Shown here in pieces: positions 1 to 11,111 of a stretch of 64,000 nt of DNA (within the stretch, counting starts at the first letter, position 1; each line of letters starts with the position of its first letter). The notes below the pieces were generated by a model, which worked only from the letters and a program-made list of their open reading frames with translations, was not told the DNA's origin and ran no database searches. The position numbers were made by a program, and so were the translations under genes. Source of the stretch: Clonostachys chloroleuca (lineage: Eukaryota > Ascomycota > Sordariomycetes > Hypocreales > Bionectriaceae); contig JBANAY010000001.1 in the NCBI GenBank assembly GCA_037952775.1, positions 3,162,001 to 3,226,000 on the forward strand, written 5' to 3'.

Positions 1-837
1 CGCAGGGCTCTGGATCCCAATTCTACCACTCCCCTCTGGCAGTCGGAGAAGGCCCGAGCCGCTGCTAAGCAGAACGGCCCGATCTACAGCATCGACAAAC
101 TCTTCACTGACAAGGAGCTGTCTCTCCACTATAACAACGCCGCCCTGGCGGCTCACCAATATATCCTCCGTAACAGACTCAACGGCAACGGATCATCGCC
201 AGATGATAGTGACTCTGGCAATGGTGACGATCACGGCGATGACGAGGTTTCTGCCCCTATGATGGAGCGCCAGGTCTCACACGCTACTAGAAGTACACGT
301 GGAGCCGCGAACCATAACTTTGTGGATGACAAGATCTTGGGAATCGAGGGAATTGCCAATTTCGAAATCCCAGCAAATTTGGATCTTGTCCATGCTCTTG
401 AGCCCCCCAAGATGCCGCCACCTGTCCCGCAGCAATACCTCAAGGCATATCCCAGAAGCTCTGACCAGAACTTCCCCGTTCCTCTTGCCCAGGACGATAT
501 TTCTTCGGATTTGTCGCTCATGAACTACCTGAAGCAATACGATCATGCCCACAAAGCTGGGGCTCATCTCGATGTATCTTCAGGGTTCCGCAGGGTTCTC
601 GAGGCCGTCTCGACTCCCTACCATCAAGGACGATTCGTCGCATTCACTAGCGCGCCTCGAGAGGACCCCGAGGTATTCCACGACACGCTTCACCTGCCAG
701 TCTCAAGTCTACGTGATCACCCAAGTCCCAAAGTTGGTTCGTACTCGGCAGCCCCGATGAGCCGACAGAGCAGTCTCGGCGGAACGGCCATGAGCCGCAG
801 TGGCAGCACGAGAGGTCGAGGAAGCCGACGAAACTAA
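1..837 (+). CDS. C-terminal part of an unrecognised protein (5' end outside window)
   Basis: Frame 1 is open from the first base to the TAA at 835-837, so about 278 C-terminal residues of a larger gene are visible. There is no start codon of its own that must be used: the first in-frame Met pair is near base 259 and the coding quality continues upstream of it. The visible part has an ordered-looking first segment, an acidic Asp/Gly/Ser linker (about residues 62-82), a conserved-looking block around the residues ILGIEGIANFEIP, a proline-rich stretch (PPKMPPPVPQQYLK) and a Ser/Arg/Gly-rich basic tail ending in GRGSRRN. No transmembrane segment or signal peptide is seen. The tail is typical of a nuclear or RNA-binding fungal protein, but that is inference. 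I do not recognise the family. Confidence 0.75.
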   Translation, partial: RRALDPNSTTPLWQSEKARAAAKQNGPIYSIDKLFTDKELSLHYNNAALAAHQYILRNRLNGNGSSPDDSDSGNGDDHGDDEVSAPMMERQVSHATRSTRGAANHNFVDDKILGIEGIANFEIPANLDLVHALEPPKMPPPVPQQYLKAYPRSSDQNFPVPLAQDDISSDLSLMNYLKQYDHAHKAGAHLDVSSGFRRVLEAVSTPYHQGRFVAFTSAPREDPEVFHDTLHLPVSSLRDHPSPKVGSYSAAPMSRQSSLGGTAMSRSGSTRGRGSRRN

Positions 838-1801
838 AATCCTCACATTCTTTTTATGGCGATATCTTCCGTGAACGAAATCCATGGACTGCATTTAATA
901 GGCATATTTACCAGCACTGTCTCTACCATGATGAAATACCCCCGGCCAGGTTCTTTTTTGGAAACAGCCAACTGTGGCTTAGCATATTTGAAACTGAGAT
1001 GAAAGCTGAGACACACATATCTGAGCTTATGTATGTCTAGAGAATGAAGGAGTTAATAAAGGGATGGGCAAGGTTCTCAAGATCCCGTGGAGTTACAGGC
1101 ACCCTGGTATAACTTATTGGAATTGACGGACCATTCCAAAGCGAATGCATTTTTCATTTACTTTATCTCTTATACATGATAATTTGTTTTGAAATCTTCC
1201 CTCCAGATGTTGATGTGCATGCTAAAATACTGGCTGTAAACGGTTATTTGTATGTTCTGGATGGATGAAAGACGAGAATCACGGCCGCCCGAGCCAACAA
1301 CGAAGCCAATAATAAAATACACCCTTCTACTAGGCATTGATGTAAAAGTGATCAGACCCTATGCTGGAGCTGTCTTGGCTGAAATTAAGGGTTAAAGGCC
1401 AGCAGGAGGGGCATTGATTACACTTATAGACCAACCTTGATACTTTATTAAGAGCACACACCTACCGCTAGGCACATGCGTATAACTATCAATAACAGCG
1501 CGTTCTGCAAACAGCCACCGATATTTGCGCCGATACAAGGCAATTTGAGCGAAGGGCTGTGATGAAGCATGTGACTGGGGCTGAGGAGATCAATAGTTCG
1601 TTGATGTGATGGGTATACCTGCCTTACCGAGGTAGCCGTTCAAAGTCCCAAGTCTAATCTTTCCGTACCTATAGATCTGAAAATAAATTTTGCACAGCTA
1701 GATTTCTTCCCATCCCCTCTTTTCCTTAAGGCACCGCCCCCTCTTCTCATATCAAAGTCTGAGCTCACCAAGGGTGGTGATTGATTGCCCCTCCACACAT
1801 C
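838..1801. other. Intergenic spacer
   Basis: Holds the 3' flank of the first gene and the former promoter of the F-box pseudogene. It is comparatively AT-rich and stops occur in all frames; no RNA gene, repeat or coding segment was recognised. Confidence 0.5.
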
Positions 1802-3189
1802 ATGGCGTTATTCCCTCATGTTCCGATTGAAATAATTGACCAAGTCTTGCGTTTCATCCCAAGATCTGGGCTTCCAAACCTTTGCCTCGTCAATTCAGTC
1901 CCTACACCAATAGGCTGAGCGCTTTCTCTATTCCACGATTAAACTTCATTGGGACTATAACCATATCCCTCCAATTATTCTTCTTCTGCGGACTCTTCTC
2001 CGAAGACCGGAGCTTTTTACTTATGTACATACAATTACTTTCCTGGGAGATGACTCTGACGACGGAAAATCGCCACCCCTGCTAGATATCGCCGAAATAC
2101 CATTCGAGCAGTTTATCCCTGACATGGAGAAGGCACAGGTGCCATACACTAAGCTCTGGGTTGACAGGTTGAAGACGGGCAATATGGAAGCCCTTGTTGG
2201 TCTTTTAATTGCCAACCTGTCCAAGACTCGACGCCTTGCTCTCAACCATAACTTTATCAATGGCTGTAGTCTTGTTGGCAAAGTTATCCAGTCCAAAGTC
2301 TTTGGCGGTGGTTAACTACTCGCATTTGAACAACTTGAAGATGTGAGATACATTAAAGTATTTGATTATTATCTCCCAGAGAATAATTCCACATTTGCCG
2401 ATGCACTGTCCCTATTTTACCTACCGACAGTTACACATATTTCAACTTGGATTTCAAATCCCACAACATTCTCTTGGCCAGCTGGAGAGCCTAACCTTGA
2501 TCATCTAACTTCACTGGACATAGATTGGCTTTGTGAATCTTTTATGGCGAAAATACTTACCCTCACACGAAACCTGAAGTCTCTCTCCTGGACCTGGGAA
2601 TACAACAGTGAGCTCGATGACGATCTCTAGAAAACGTCGACTCTAGACCTTGATGAGATCATTGCAGCGCTCTCGCATGTCCAAGGCACGCTAGAAAGGC
2701 TACAATTTCGACTGGAAATTGGAGAGGGCTCGCTTGTTGATGATGAACCAGAGACGACTGCCTTGGGATCTTTCAGCAACCTTATTCATTTCAATCGGCT
2801 AACTCATATCGATGTACCCCTGGTGACGCTGGCCGGCTTTGAGTGAGATGCCCTGCCTTTGGAGCGCTACCTCCCAAATAGTAATGAGATCCTGTCTCTG
2901 TCGACCGGAATGCTTGTTGATGGTGCGGTCAAATGGTTCATGGACGATGTCGATTGGGACAATGGCGATTTGGACGCTTACAACGCGGATAATTATATTA
3001 TTTAAATGATCCAATCGTTGGCCGCAGCTTATCCCACAAGGCTTCCACGACTGGGTCACATTAATAGTTGATGGAAATTGTTGTTTTGGGAGCGGTAATT
3101 TGGACACTCTGACGAAGGGACTTGCTTTGGGTTTTGATGTACAGGTTACAGATCGTTCTGGATGGTTCATTCAACGTGAGAGTTTTTGA
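1802..3189 (+). pseudogene. F-box-type protein pseudogene
   Basis: The ATG at 1802 opens an F-box-like start (FPHVPIEIIDQVLRFIP then LPNLCLVNS). After about 35 codons the frame is lost near 1895-1915. It continues in a second frame with AERFLYSTIKLHWD and a long leucine-rich F-box-protein body, interrupted in frame by TAA at 2313, TAG at 2628, TGA at about 2844 and TAA at about 3003. A last segment after another frame change ends in VQVTDRSGWFIQRESF and a stop at 3187-3189. The overall length (about 450 codons) and layout are those of the large, variable fungal F-box/LRR-like family, which would act as substrate adaptors of SCF ubiquitin ligases. Several stops are one C-to-T or G-to-A change from Gln or Trp codons, consistent with repeat-induced point mutation, though I cannot prove that. 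It is not expected to make a functional protein. Confidence 0.7.
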
Positions 3190-3308
3190 AAAGTGAACAC
3201 CGGCATCTTGGGAGCAAGCTTCCTAGGAGGAGTCTTCTTAGAAGTAGCCCTCTTAGGAGTAGCAGCTTTTTTAGGAGTAACAGCCTTCTTGGGAGGAGTA
3301 GGGTACAT
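3171..3308 (-). other. Small Lys/Pro/Thr-rich ORF with internal repeats
   Basis: A 45-codon minus-strand ORF starts at 3308 and stops at 3171-3173. It is built from repeats of the type TPKKA (PPKKAVTPKKAATPKRA), resembling the basic tails of histone H1 or other chromatin proteins. The same repetition is visible in the DNA as imperfect copies of a 21-24 bp unit. It overlaps the end of the F-box pseudogene. It could be a relic of a longer gene, a tiny gene, or chance low complexity. Confidence 0.2.
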
Positions 3309-3821
3309 TGGGCATGGGGTACAACTTGGTACTTTCTGGGCCTGGCATTCTAGGGATTATCATGACTGGAAAGTAAGCAATAGAAACGGGATTGCAAAAT
3401 CGCCATTACAGATCATTAAGAGGGAGTCAAACTGTTCCCCGAGTTCAATGTTGCTTTACAGTTACCCCGCGACTCGTGGGATTTAGCCAAAGGGACCACG
3501 TACGAGGTCGCACTGTAATTACCACGCTAGACGCATGAACACACACAGTGCCAACAATCATGGATCAATTTAGCCCCGTTTCAGATGGGGCTAATTATAG
3601 CGCTTTCCCGCTCGACACCACAACAGTCGTCCTAGCGAGCGAGCCCAACAGAGACAAAGCTCTTCTCAACGCAAGCATTGCCGGGAGCTCACCAGGCCAT
3701 CCTTATCATCTGGAGGACTGTCGCGTATTGAGAGCACCCTGCGCGTTGTTTCCTGCAGCTGATGTGATGAGAGGCGAGGGCGCGTTATTGTCCTCCCTCT
3801 CACTGGAGGTGGAGTTCAGCC
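3309..3821. other. Spacer and probable 5' leader of Abp2
   Basis: An open frame from 3548 to 3913 runs over this leader and into the Abp2 start in another frame. It has no recognisable domain and could be chance, or contain an upstream exon or uORF of the next gene. No splice pair joining it convincingly to the Abp2 frame was found. Confidence 0.3.
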
Positions 3822-5967
3822 ATGCCCTCACTCAGTGGGCAGGCTCAGCAGCAACAGCAGCAGCATGCGCTGGCCCCAGCTCACGGAGCAGAGCAAGGCG
3901 GTGCCGTCTCTGAGAGCAATCGCGGATTGCCCGACAGGGCTGTGACCGCGGCAACACTCGAGGATGCATATGTGAAATTTATCTTCTATTGCAACCCAGC
4001 GGTGCCTGCCGACCAGGATACACAGGCCCTGCGAGATGCTTTCAGTAACCCACCAAAGAGCGCCGGGAAGAGTTTCGAAACCTTCACTGTGTACCACTTA
4101 GTCCTGCAGTTTTTACGGAAAGAGATAAAGACGTGGACGGAGCTGACTATCAAACTGGGGGTGGAGCCTCCTGACCCGAAGAAGGACGAAAGTGCTCAAA
4201 AGGTCACCCAGTACGGGGTCCGCTTAAAGGTGAGAGAAGGCTACCGTCACTGGGAAGCGAATTTTCTTTTTGGTGCCCTTGCTCTTGTTCGAAAATTGTA
4301 GAGAGTTGAGGCGAGAGCTTACACGGTTTAGCCGGTGATTAGTGGTGGATGTAAGTAAGATCGCGATTGCTGACATGATATAGAAATGGATGAATTCACT
4401 GCACATCAAGGCCTTTTTCGACTATCTTCGAGGTGTAGAAAATGAATATTGGACTGCAATCCCCGGAGATCCCGACCCAACTTCGCAGCAGGTGCGGGAT
4501 GGCGTGGCCCTGGAGGACGACATGGCCCTGCGGGCACTTTTGCCACAAATCCGCCCCCGAAGAGGCCGTAAAAGACCGGATGAGTCTGACGGCCCAGGAT
4601 CTGCGGCTCAGAAGATGAGACTTTCGCCCTCGTTCCTGGGCGAGAATCTAGGCGATCCCCAGCTCTTGGGATACGTTGACGGAGCTAGGTCCGCACATCC
4701 TGTGCTGGGTAAAAATGATGGCTCGCAGACGCCATTCAGCCAGTGGCCCACCTCAGCCGTGACCCCAACAGTGAGAGGTTCGTTCTGGGATGATGCCCTT
4801 GAGCCACAGTCCGCGACCACGCCATCTCAGCTGAAGCCGGGGCGTCAGCGCCGCGGTGCGAAAAATGTATCGTCAGCCTGGAAGGCAGGCGGTGCTGAGG
4901 GTGGGGGCAAGGCTAGAGGTCGTCCGCCCATAAATCGGACGCCCATTGAAGGGCCTGGATTCCACTTCCAGCCATGGCTACCTGCAAAGCCGGGTTCGAA
5001 TCTGGCAGCGAGCCCTATCACTGAGTCCAACCAGGAGTCTCCCCCGTCACAAGTGCCTGCTGTGGCGGTCGTTACGCCAAGTCCAACCCCACAGCCGCCG
5101 AGCCAACAGTTCTCAACGACTGCGGACACTTCCCCGGCGAGGCCCCCAGTGCGGCCCCCGGTCAGATCGTCTTCTGAGCATTCAAGGCCTGCACGGCCGG
5201 TCATATCACTGAAAGTACCAGAGAGATCGGGTGGACCCATACGGCTTGCGACGCCGCCCCCACCTGTAGTGGTGGTGAACGGGGAGGTGGCAGGAGACCC
5301 GACTACTGAAAGCAACAAGACGATCGAAAGCCAAGCTCCTCGTTTCATAGAAACCACCATGAAGACGACTGAGAAATCCGATACAGAAAGCCAGGGGGCT
5401 CGCGCAGTCGAAAAACCAGTTGGAGACTACTATTTCGAGAGAATGGAGGACAGAACCAATGTGGACTCTTTAATGGAGTACTTCTTGCAAGCAGCGCAAG
5501 AAGGGATCTGGTTGGATCAGCACGGCAACCCTGACGATGTGGCCTCTGTTGGGGAAGCATCGGCTATAATTAACTCGATAATGCAGAACATGATCAATGC
5601 GGCTACCGACACCGCTTCATTCCTCCTCAACCTCTCAGTTCTGGCTGGCGCACGGTCTCTCAAGGCAAAACCCGTAAAATGCACTCGCCTGGCGGACGGC
5701 AAGGATTGTTACAACTACAAGTTCGAATGGGAGTACCGGTTCGGGCATCTTGTAGGACAAGTCGCGATGGAGCACAACGTTTCCAAGAGCATGTGGAGGA
5801 GGCCCGGGTCGAGTAGTCCAGAAGATGGTGCGGTAGGGATGAATGGACTCTCGGCCGAGGAGTGGCAGCGCAAATACGAAGTGCTTCTCCAGAGGATGAA
5901 GCAGAAGGATGAGGAGTTGTCGGACTTGCAGGCCAAGACGACGGCAACCCCGGAAAAAGAGGCTTGA
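3822..5967 (+). CDS. abp2: ARS-binding protein 2 (Abp2) family protein
   Basis: Two exons, 3822-4229 and 4384-5967, give 663 residues. The intron 4230-4383 has donor GTGAGA, a CTGAC branch and a TAG acceptor, and restores the motif GVRLKKWMNS. The N-terminal 20 residues are Gln/Ala-rich. The next ~150 residues (RGLPDRAVT to FDYLRGVENEYW) form the Abp2 domain that in fission yeast binds ARS elements. The central ~300 residues are disordered, Pro/Ser/Thr-rich and contain RGRP-like basic pieces. The C-terminus (ERMEDRTNVDSLMEYFLQA onward) is ordered, and the last ~40 residues (EEWQRKYEVLLQRMKQKDEE) look like a coiled coil. It probably acts at replication origins or in chromatin; the family assignment is firm, the role is inferred. 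The start at 3822 is the first Met in the domain's frame; an upstream exon cannot be excluded. Confidence 0.85.
4230..4383 (+). other. Intron of abp2
   Basis: 154-nt intron, longer than most here. Donor GTGAGA, acceptor preceded by TGACATGATATAG. Splicing joins GVRLK to KWMNS within the conserved domain, which fixes both sites. Confidence 0.85.
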
Positions 5968-7807
5968 CCCAGTATCATATCTTGTATCAATACCTAGCAG
6001 GCATTTCCTTCTCTCATTCATTGCCAACACTTCTTGTTTGTTTTCTTCTTCTCTTCTTACTGCATTTGCACCTCTAGGAGATTATTTTAATTAGCGCCGT
6101 GGCTATTCTATTTTCTTTTTCTTGGGTTGGCATTTTAGCGGAGATCGACTAGGGCGTTTGAGCCTGTTGGACAACAGGATTATTCTCTGTTATTCTGTTC
6201 CTGGTATGAGCGTTTGTATGGACATTACATAGGTAGGTATGAATATGAAACCCAGAACCGAGATCACTCTCAATGCATGTCTTTGATCCGCAAATTTGTT
6301 TGGGCTTCTCAACCTTGACATGCTTGCCGTGATCTGGACTGGAAGGAAGAATTGTGGGTAATGAATGATGCAAAAATGGATCTCGATAAATGTAGTAATT
6401 GGTAAAAGTTCTGGATTTTACCTTGTGGATGGTTGCAGTAAGAATATTCTAGATAGGCAGACAGGGAAGTAAATATAGGTCTATTGATGTAACCAGGCCA
6501 AACTCTCTCTGGAAGCTGGACAGTTGGATGTTCGTCCCCTAACGCCTGGACCATCGCCGATTGCCGAAATATGACTCAAGGCCATTGTGAAGGGGATCCG
6601 AGCGTCGAATTCCACTTGGACGGCTGCGAATCTATCGCCGGTCTCCTCTGCTGACTGCACCGTCGGGCGCACAATGTACGATGCATTTCGGTTCCTTCCC
6701 CGAGCCGTGGTGGGCTGGTTCGTTGCAGGGGGGAAGGATTCTCTGGGTAGCATTTGGTAGAAACGGTCTGACTTGGCCTGGGATGGAATGGGTCCTTGCT
6801 GTCTCATGGCCATTAGTTCCATGGGGAGTCGGAGCACCTCAATAGACTCATGTGTTCGCACGTGGGGCCAAAAGAATCTCGGCGAGGCTGCTCAAAATGA
6901 TGATGTAGCTGGCCGGCGATGCAGAGTGATGAGGCTCGATTCCCAGTCAGTGGCTGCTTACTCCATGCATAAGTAAGTATGCAGCGACTGACTCTCCCGG
7001 AATTGAGGGCTCGCCCGCCGCGCAGCTGAACTTGGGACTTTGACGGGGATCAGGCTAGTGTGCTAACAGTCGAGCCTTCCCCAGGCTCATCTGTTCTCCA
7101 CGATCCTCTCTCAGCTCTTCATTCGCTCACTAGTGGATCCCCCACCCATTTGTTCATTAGTCGACAATCCTCTTGCCGGTATCTCGTCCCAGCTTTCCCC
7201 ATCGTATCTACTTTGCTGTGTTCCGCTTCATTGCCGTATTGGCTCCCCTCATTGCATCGCAGTAGAACCAGGTCCTTAGTTATGACTGCAGGCCCACGGC
7301 TACTTATGTCGTTGGCCGCCATCTCTGTTTCTGCCGGCTCGCCTCCACAGCGCTTGTTCCATCCTGCATTCCTCCCCCTCGGCAGATCGCCACCCCTTTG
7401 ATTTGCGAGTCTTGTCTTATCACCACGAACCGGTCTACTCCCGCTAGAGCCTCGCATGACTTTCCGTTGAAATCTCTCCCCGCGCCTCCTCTGCGTGATC
7501 TGACCCGATTGATTGTTCCTGGCGGCGGCCGCTGTCGCAGGCCGACGGCTAGCCATGTCGTCGTCTGCCGTCGATGTTGATGAGGTCGAGGCCGAACCGT
7601 AAACCAACCCTCCCCAATTCCTCTCTTATGCCTGGAACCCCTCCCTCCTCGCTGTCTCACTGTCTGGGACACACCTTTACGATCGCCTTCATCCCACTCA
7701 TTGACTTCGCTGCTGACACTCGCCTTCGTCCCACAGTTCTAGTAGGGTTCGCGATCATCAACCCATCTCACCCACCTCGCAAACTCGCTTCCGCCCGAGA
7801 AGTAAAC
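5968..7807. other. Intergenic spacer with one doubtful minus-strand ORF
   Basis: Contains the Abp2 3' flank and the upstream region of the MFS transporter. A minus-strand frame at 6481-6861 codes 126 residues without any recognised motif, transmembrane segment or splice partner, so I do not call it a gene. Several unrelated frames are open near 7100-7600 because that stretch is GC-rich. Confidence 0.4.
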
Positions 7808-9863
7808 ATGTCAACCTCAACGCCAATGTCGAAGCCAGGTGCGCCATCCTCTTTTGATGACGGCTCATTGCCCATCCCCCCCTCCGCAGGTTCCTGACCT
7901 ATCGCATAGAATCGAGAATCCGCTTTCCGGCCTGGCCGTTCGAACGCTCCTGCGCGCCGTTGACGAATTTGTTCGCGACAAGGGACTCGAAGAGCATCGC
8001 GCTGTGATTCGAAAGGGCGCTCTCGTTGCCCGGGACCCTACTGGTTATGAGGATATTACGGGCGAGGAGGCTCTGACCGAGGTGGAAATAGATGCTCTCC
8101 GCGATGAAATTCTCCACAAGTGGCGGATCAGTAATGTGCTCTTTTTGACCGTGGTTAGCTGCTCTATTGGGGCGATCGTTCAGGGATGGGACCAAACGGG
8201 GACGAACGGTGCAACCGTATCATTCCCCGGGGCCCTTGGGATCGGCGGTGACAGCATAAACGACAAGCTGCTCGTTGGTCTCGTCAACGCAGCTCCTTAT
8301 ATCGGAACTTCTCTTGTTGGGTGTTGGTTATCGGATCCTATCAACAGTTTAGTAGGACGAAGAGGTACCATTTTCTTTGCTGCAAACTTCTGTCTTTGGC
8401 CTGTTGTGGGAAGTGCCTTTTGCAATACATGGCAGCAGCTTCTGATATGTCGTTTATTGATCGGGATTGGAATGGGCACGAAAGCTTCTACTGGTTTGGC
8501 TCCCCTTCCGGATTTTGTCGCGCGCAATTTGGCCGTTGCTCACATTTTGATAGTCCCGATCTTTGCTGCTGAGAACTCTCCGGCACCTATTCGTGGTGCT
8601 CTTGTCATGGGGTGAGTGAACACTTGGGTACGACCACTGCTTGCTCATAAGACTGACATGGATTCGCTGGACAATAGCTGGCAGCTTTGGACCGCTTTTG
8701 GGATATTTTTGGGAACTTGCGCGAATCTTGCCGTCTCGTCTTTCGGCCCAGAGGCATGGCGATATCAGCTCGGCTCCGCCGTGATTCCAGCGGTTCCTCT
8801 CGCCATATTGATCTATTTCTGCCCCGAATCCCCGCGTTGGTACATGAAGAAGAACCGCTACCGAGATGCAATGAAATCCCTTCTTCTTTTGCGAAACAAT
8901 GCAGTTCAGGCGGGCCGCGATCTATACTATATTCATGTTCAACTCGAACTGGAACACCAGTTCATGGGTAAAGGCAACTATTTCAACCGAATCATCGAAC
9001 TCTTCACGATTCCTCGAATACGTCGGGCCTCCCTTGCGGCGTTTACCGTCATGATCGCCCAGCAAATGTGTGGCATCAACATTATTGCTTTCTATTCAAC
9101 GACGGTGTTCAAGGACGCGGGAGCTAATGACTTTGAGGCCCTTTTGGCCTCATGGGGATTCGGACTTATCAACTTTCTATTTGCTTTTCCTGCCATTTGG
9201 ACCATTGACACATTTGGCAGACGGTCACTCCTCCTTTTCACCTTTCCCCAGATGGCATGGACGCTGATGGCTGCTGGCCTGTCCACGCTTATCCCGGGAA
9301 AAGGGGGTGCACATTTGGGGATGGTGGCCTTCTTCGTCTATCTATACGCCGCCTTTTACTCACCTGGAGAAGGCCCAGTTCCTTTTACATATGCTGCGGA
9401 AGTCTTCCCTCTCTCGCATCGAGAAATCGGGATGGCCTCGGCTGTCGCAGCATGCCTATTCTTCGCTGCGGTTGTGTCCATCACCTTCCCACTCATGTTG
9501 CTAAGACTTGGTGTCCTTGGATCATTCTTTTTCTACGCTGGCTTCAACGTCATAGCCCTGTGTATGATCTTTCTCTGGCTCCCGGAGACAAAGCAACGGA
9601 CCTTGGAAGAACTGGACTACATCTTTGCAGTGCCAACGCGCGTCTTTATGCACTACCAGATCACCAAGGCTCTGCCATGGTGGATCAAGCGCTGGATTTT
9701 CCTCGACAAGAAGGCCACTCTTGAGCCCCTTTATCAGCTTGATAACGGACCAATTCCTGAAGCTGAGGAAGTAGACAACAGCTATGAAAATGAGAAGTCA
9801 AGAGTCGAGATGAAAGACTTGATTGGATATCCCGCCACCACACACCATTCTCACTCCATATAG
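7808..9863 (+). CDS. MFS transporter, sugar/polyol porter type
   Basis: Exons are 7808-8493, 8554-8611 and 8678-9863, about 642 residues. Introns 8494-8553 and 8612-8677 are fixed by the family motifs [14 protein letters not shown] and GALVMG/WQLWTAF. The cytosolic N-terminal domain ([28 protein letters not shown]) precedes about 12 membrane segments. Sugar-porter signatures visible are [27 protein letters not shown], and the C-terminal [15 protein letters not shown]. This matches fungal proton-coupled sugar or inositol carriers at the plasma membrane; the substrate cannot be read off. The ATG at 7808 ([11 protein letters not shown]) is out of frame with the body by one base; the break lies in a run of seven C at 7876-7882. 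Removing one C gives [20 protein letters not shown]. If the sequence is correct, translation would have to start at ATG 7857. Confidence 0.85.
8494..8553 (+). other. Stop-free 60-nt intron of the MFS transporter
   Basis: GTTTGG donor, GCTCAC branch and GATAG acceptor. It is a multiple of three without stops, so unspliced translation stays open and would insert 20 residues in the middle of a conserved helix. Family alignment logic favours splicing. Confidence 0.75.
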
Positions 9864-10966
9864 GCGGGGTTTGAACCGAACCCCTTTCCCTTTTCCCCTT
9901 CGTCTCTTTAATCCTTCACAGCGGGACATATTCTTGGCGTCTTTGGGTACCTTGATCACTGTTTTCAATTATTTGTTTTGGCTTACATTTTTCTCATGTC
10001 TTCACGATACCACGGAATGGGACTCACGATATGGACCGGCGGCTTTGTTAAAAGATACCCCAGCAATCACACCTACTTTCTTGCTACAGAATAGTATAAA
10101 CTGTAAAATGCAGATAAACACAGATAAAAAATCAAAATGAATATTATAATACCTACAAGGTTGTGAAATAACAAATGTCCAGAATGTGACTGATGCCTTA
10201 CATGTTGCATCAATGCATAGGTTTGCTTAATTAGAATCTATTATTGGCGAAGGACGGGCGTATAGCAAGGGTACTATAATAACCGAGAGCAATATTGATC
10301 CCAATAATCTGGTTGTTCCTTTTTCCGCCTTGTTCAAGTATTTAATATACAGAAGACATTAAAAGCAACAGTCACGGAGGGCACTGGTGTCAAAGGCGGT
10401 ATGTAGCCACGCCGCTGGGAGAATGATTGCGTTTCAAGAATCAGGGCAAACCTCCCGGGGTGAATGTAGAACCCGATTGCCTTTCCAAAAGCTTTCCAAA
10501 GTAAGAACTAAAAAATCCTCACGTCGGTGGGACGGCTGGAACTAATTCCTCACGATCGTGATGACGAACGGAACTACGGATGGCCGAAACTGCGTAGGCC
10601 CTTTGCCACTGGACTGGCCCCGCTGGCCGATGAACAAAACTTCAAAGACCGTATGAGGTCATGTCGTCCCCGGCGTATGGATACACGCAGGTTGGCAGAA
10701 GGGCATCAAGCCTTTTCCAGGTGACAGGTAAACCCGCGCTAGGCGCTAGGCCGAGGGAGCAATGGCAAAACGGTTGTCGAGCTGAACACGCATGCGAGGG
10801 CGCTAGCTCACATGGCCGTTTACGGGATGGGGATGGGATGGATGCCCGGTCCGCAGGGTCATGGCCACGTCGGGTCTAGACATCTACGGGATATTATACG
10901 CTGCGTCGATAGGCGTGCTTGTCTAGAACATAACGTTATCAGGGTCTGGTATTAGATGTAAGGTCT
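9864..10966. other. Intergenic spacer left of the transposon
   Basis: The first ~300 bases are the AT-rich 3' flank of the transporter. No gene, RNA or repeat recognised; this is the integration region of the Fot1-like element. Confidence 0.4.
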
Positions 10967-10968
10967 TA
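10967..10968. repeat. TA target-site duplication, left copy
   Basis: The dinucleotide TA directly precedes the left inverted repeat; the matching copy is at 12825-12826. TA duplication is the rule for Tc1/mariner/pogo elements. Confidence 0.85.
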
Positions 10969-11011
10969 AGTTGTAACCCTGGTCAACCGAACACCCCCCA
11001 CAACCGAACAC
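10969..11011 (+). repeat. Left terminal inverted repeat
   Basis: 43 bp starting AGTTGTAACCCTGGTCAACC. Internally it holds the 11-mer CAACCGAACAC twice, separated by 10-11 bases, which could be a repeated transposase-binding site. It differs from the right repeat only at one A/T position after the C6 run. Confidence 0.9.
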
Positions 11012-11111
11012 TTTTTTCACCATCCACATTTCCACCACCTTCATTCAATTTACGTGATAACTTCACCAATTCTTTTCTAATCCAATTGATTTATATATCA
11101 TTGGAATCGCA

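Noticed and set aside
4985..5005. tRNA B-box-like GGTTCGAATCT
   Set aside because: It lies inside the Abp2 coding exon and no A box or acceptor stem is present.
6481..6861. A 126-codon minus-strand frame in the Abp2-MFS spacer
   Set aside because: Mixed composition without motif, splice partner or promoter; could be real but cannot be supported.
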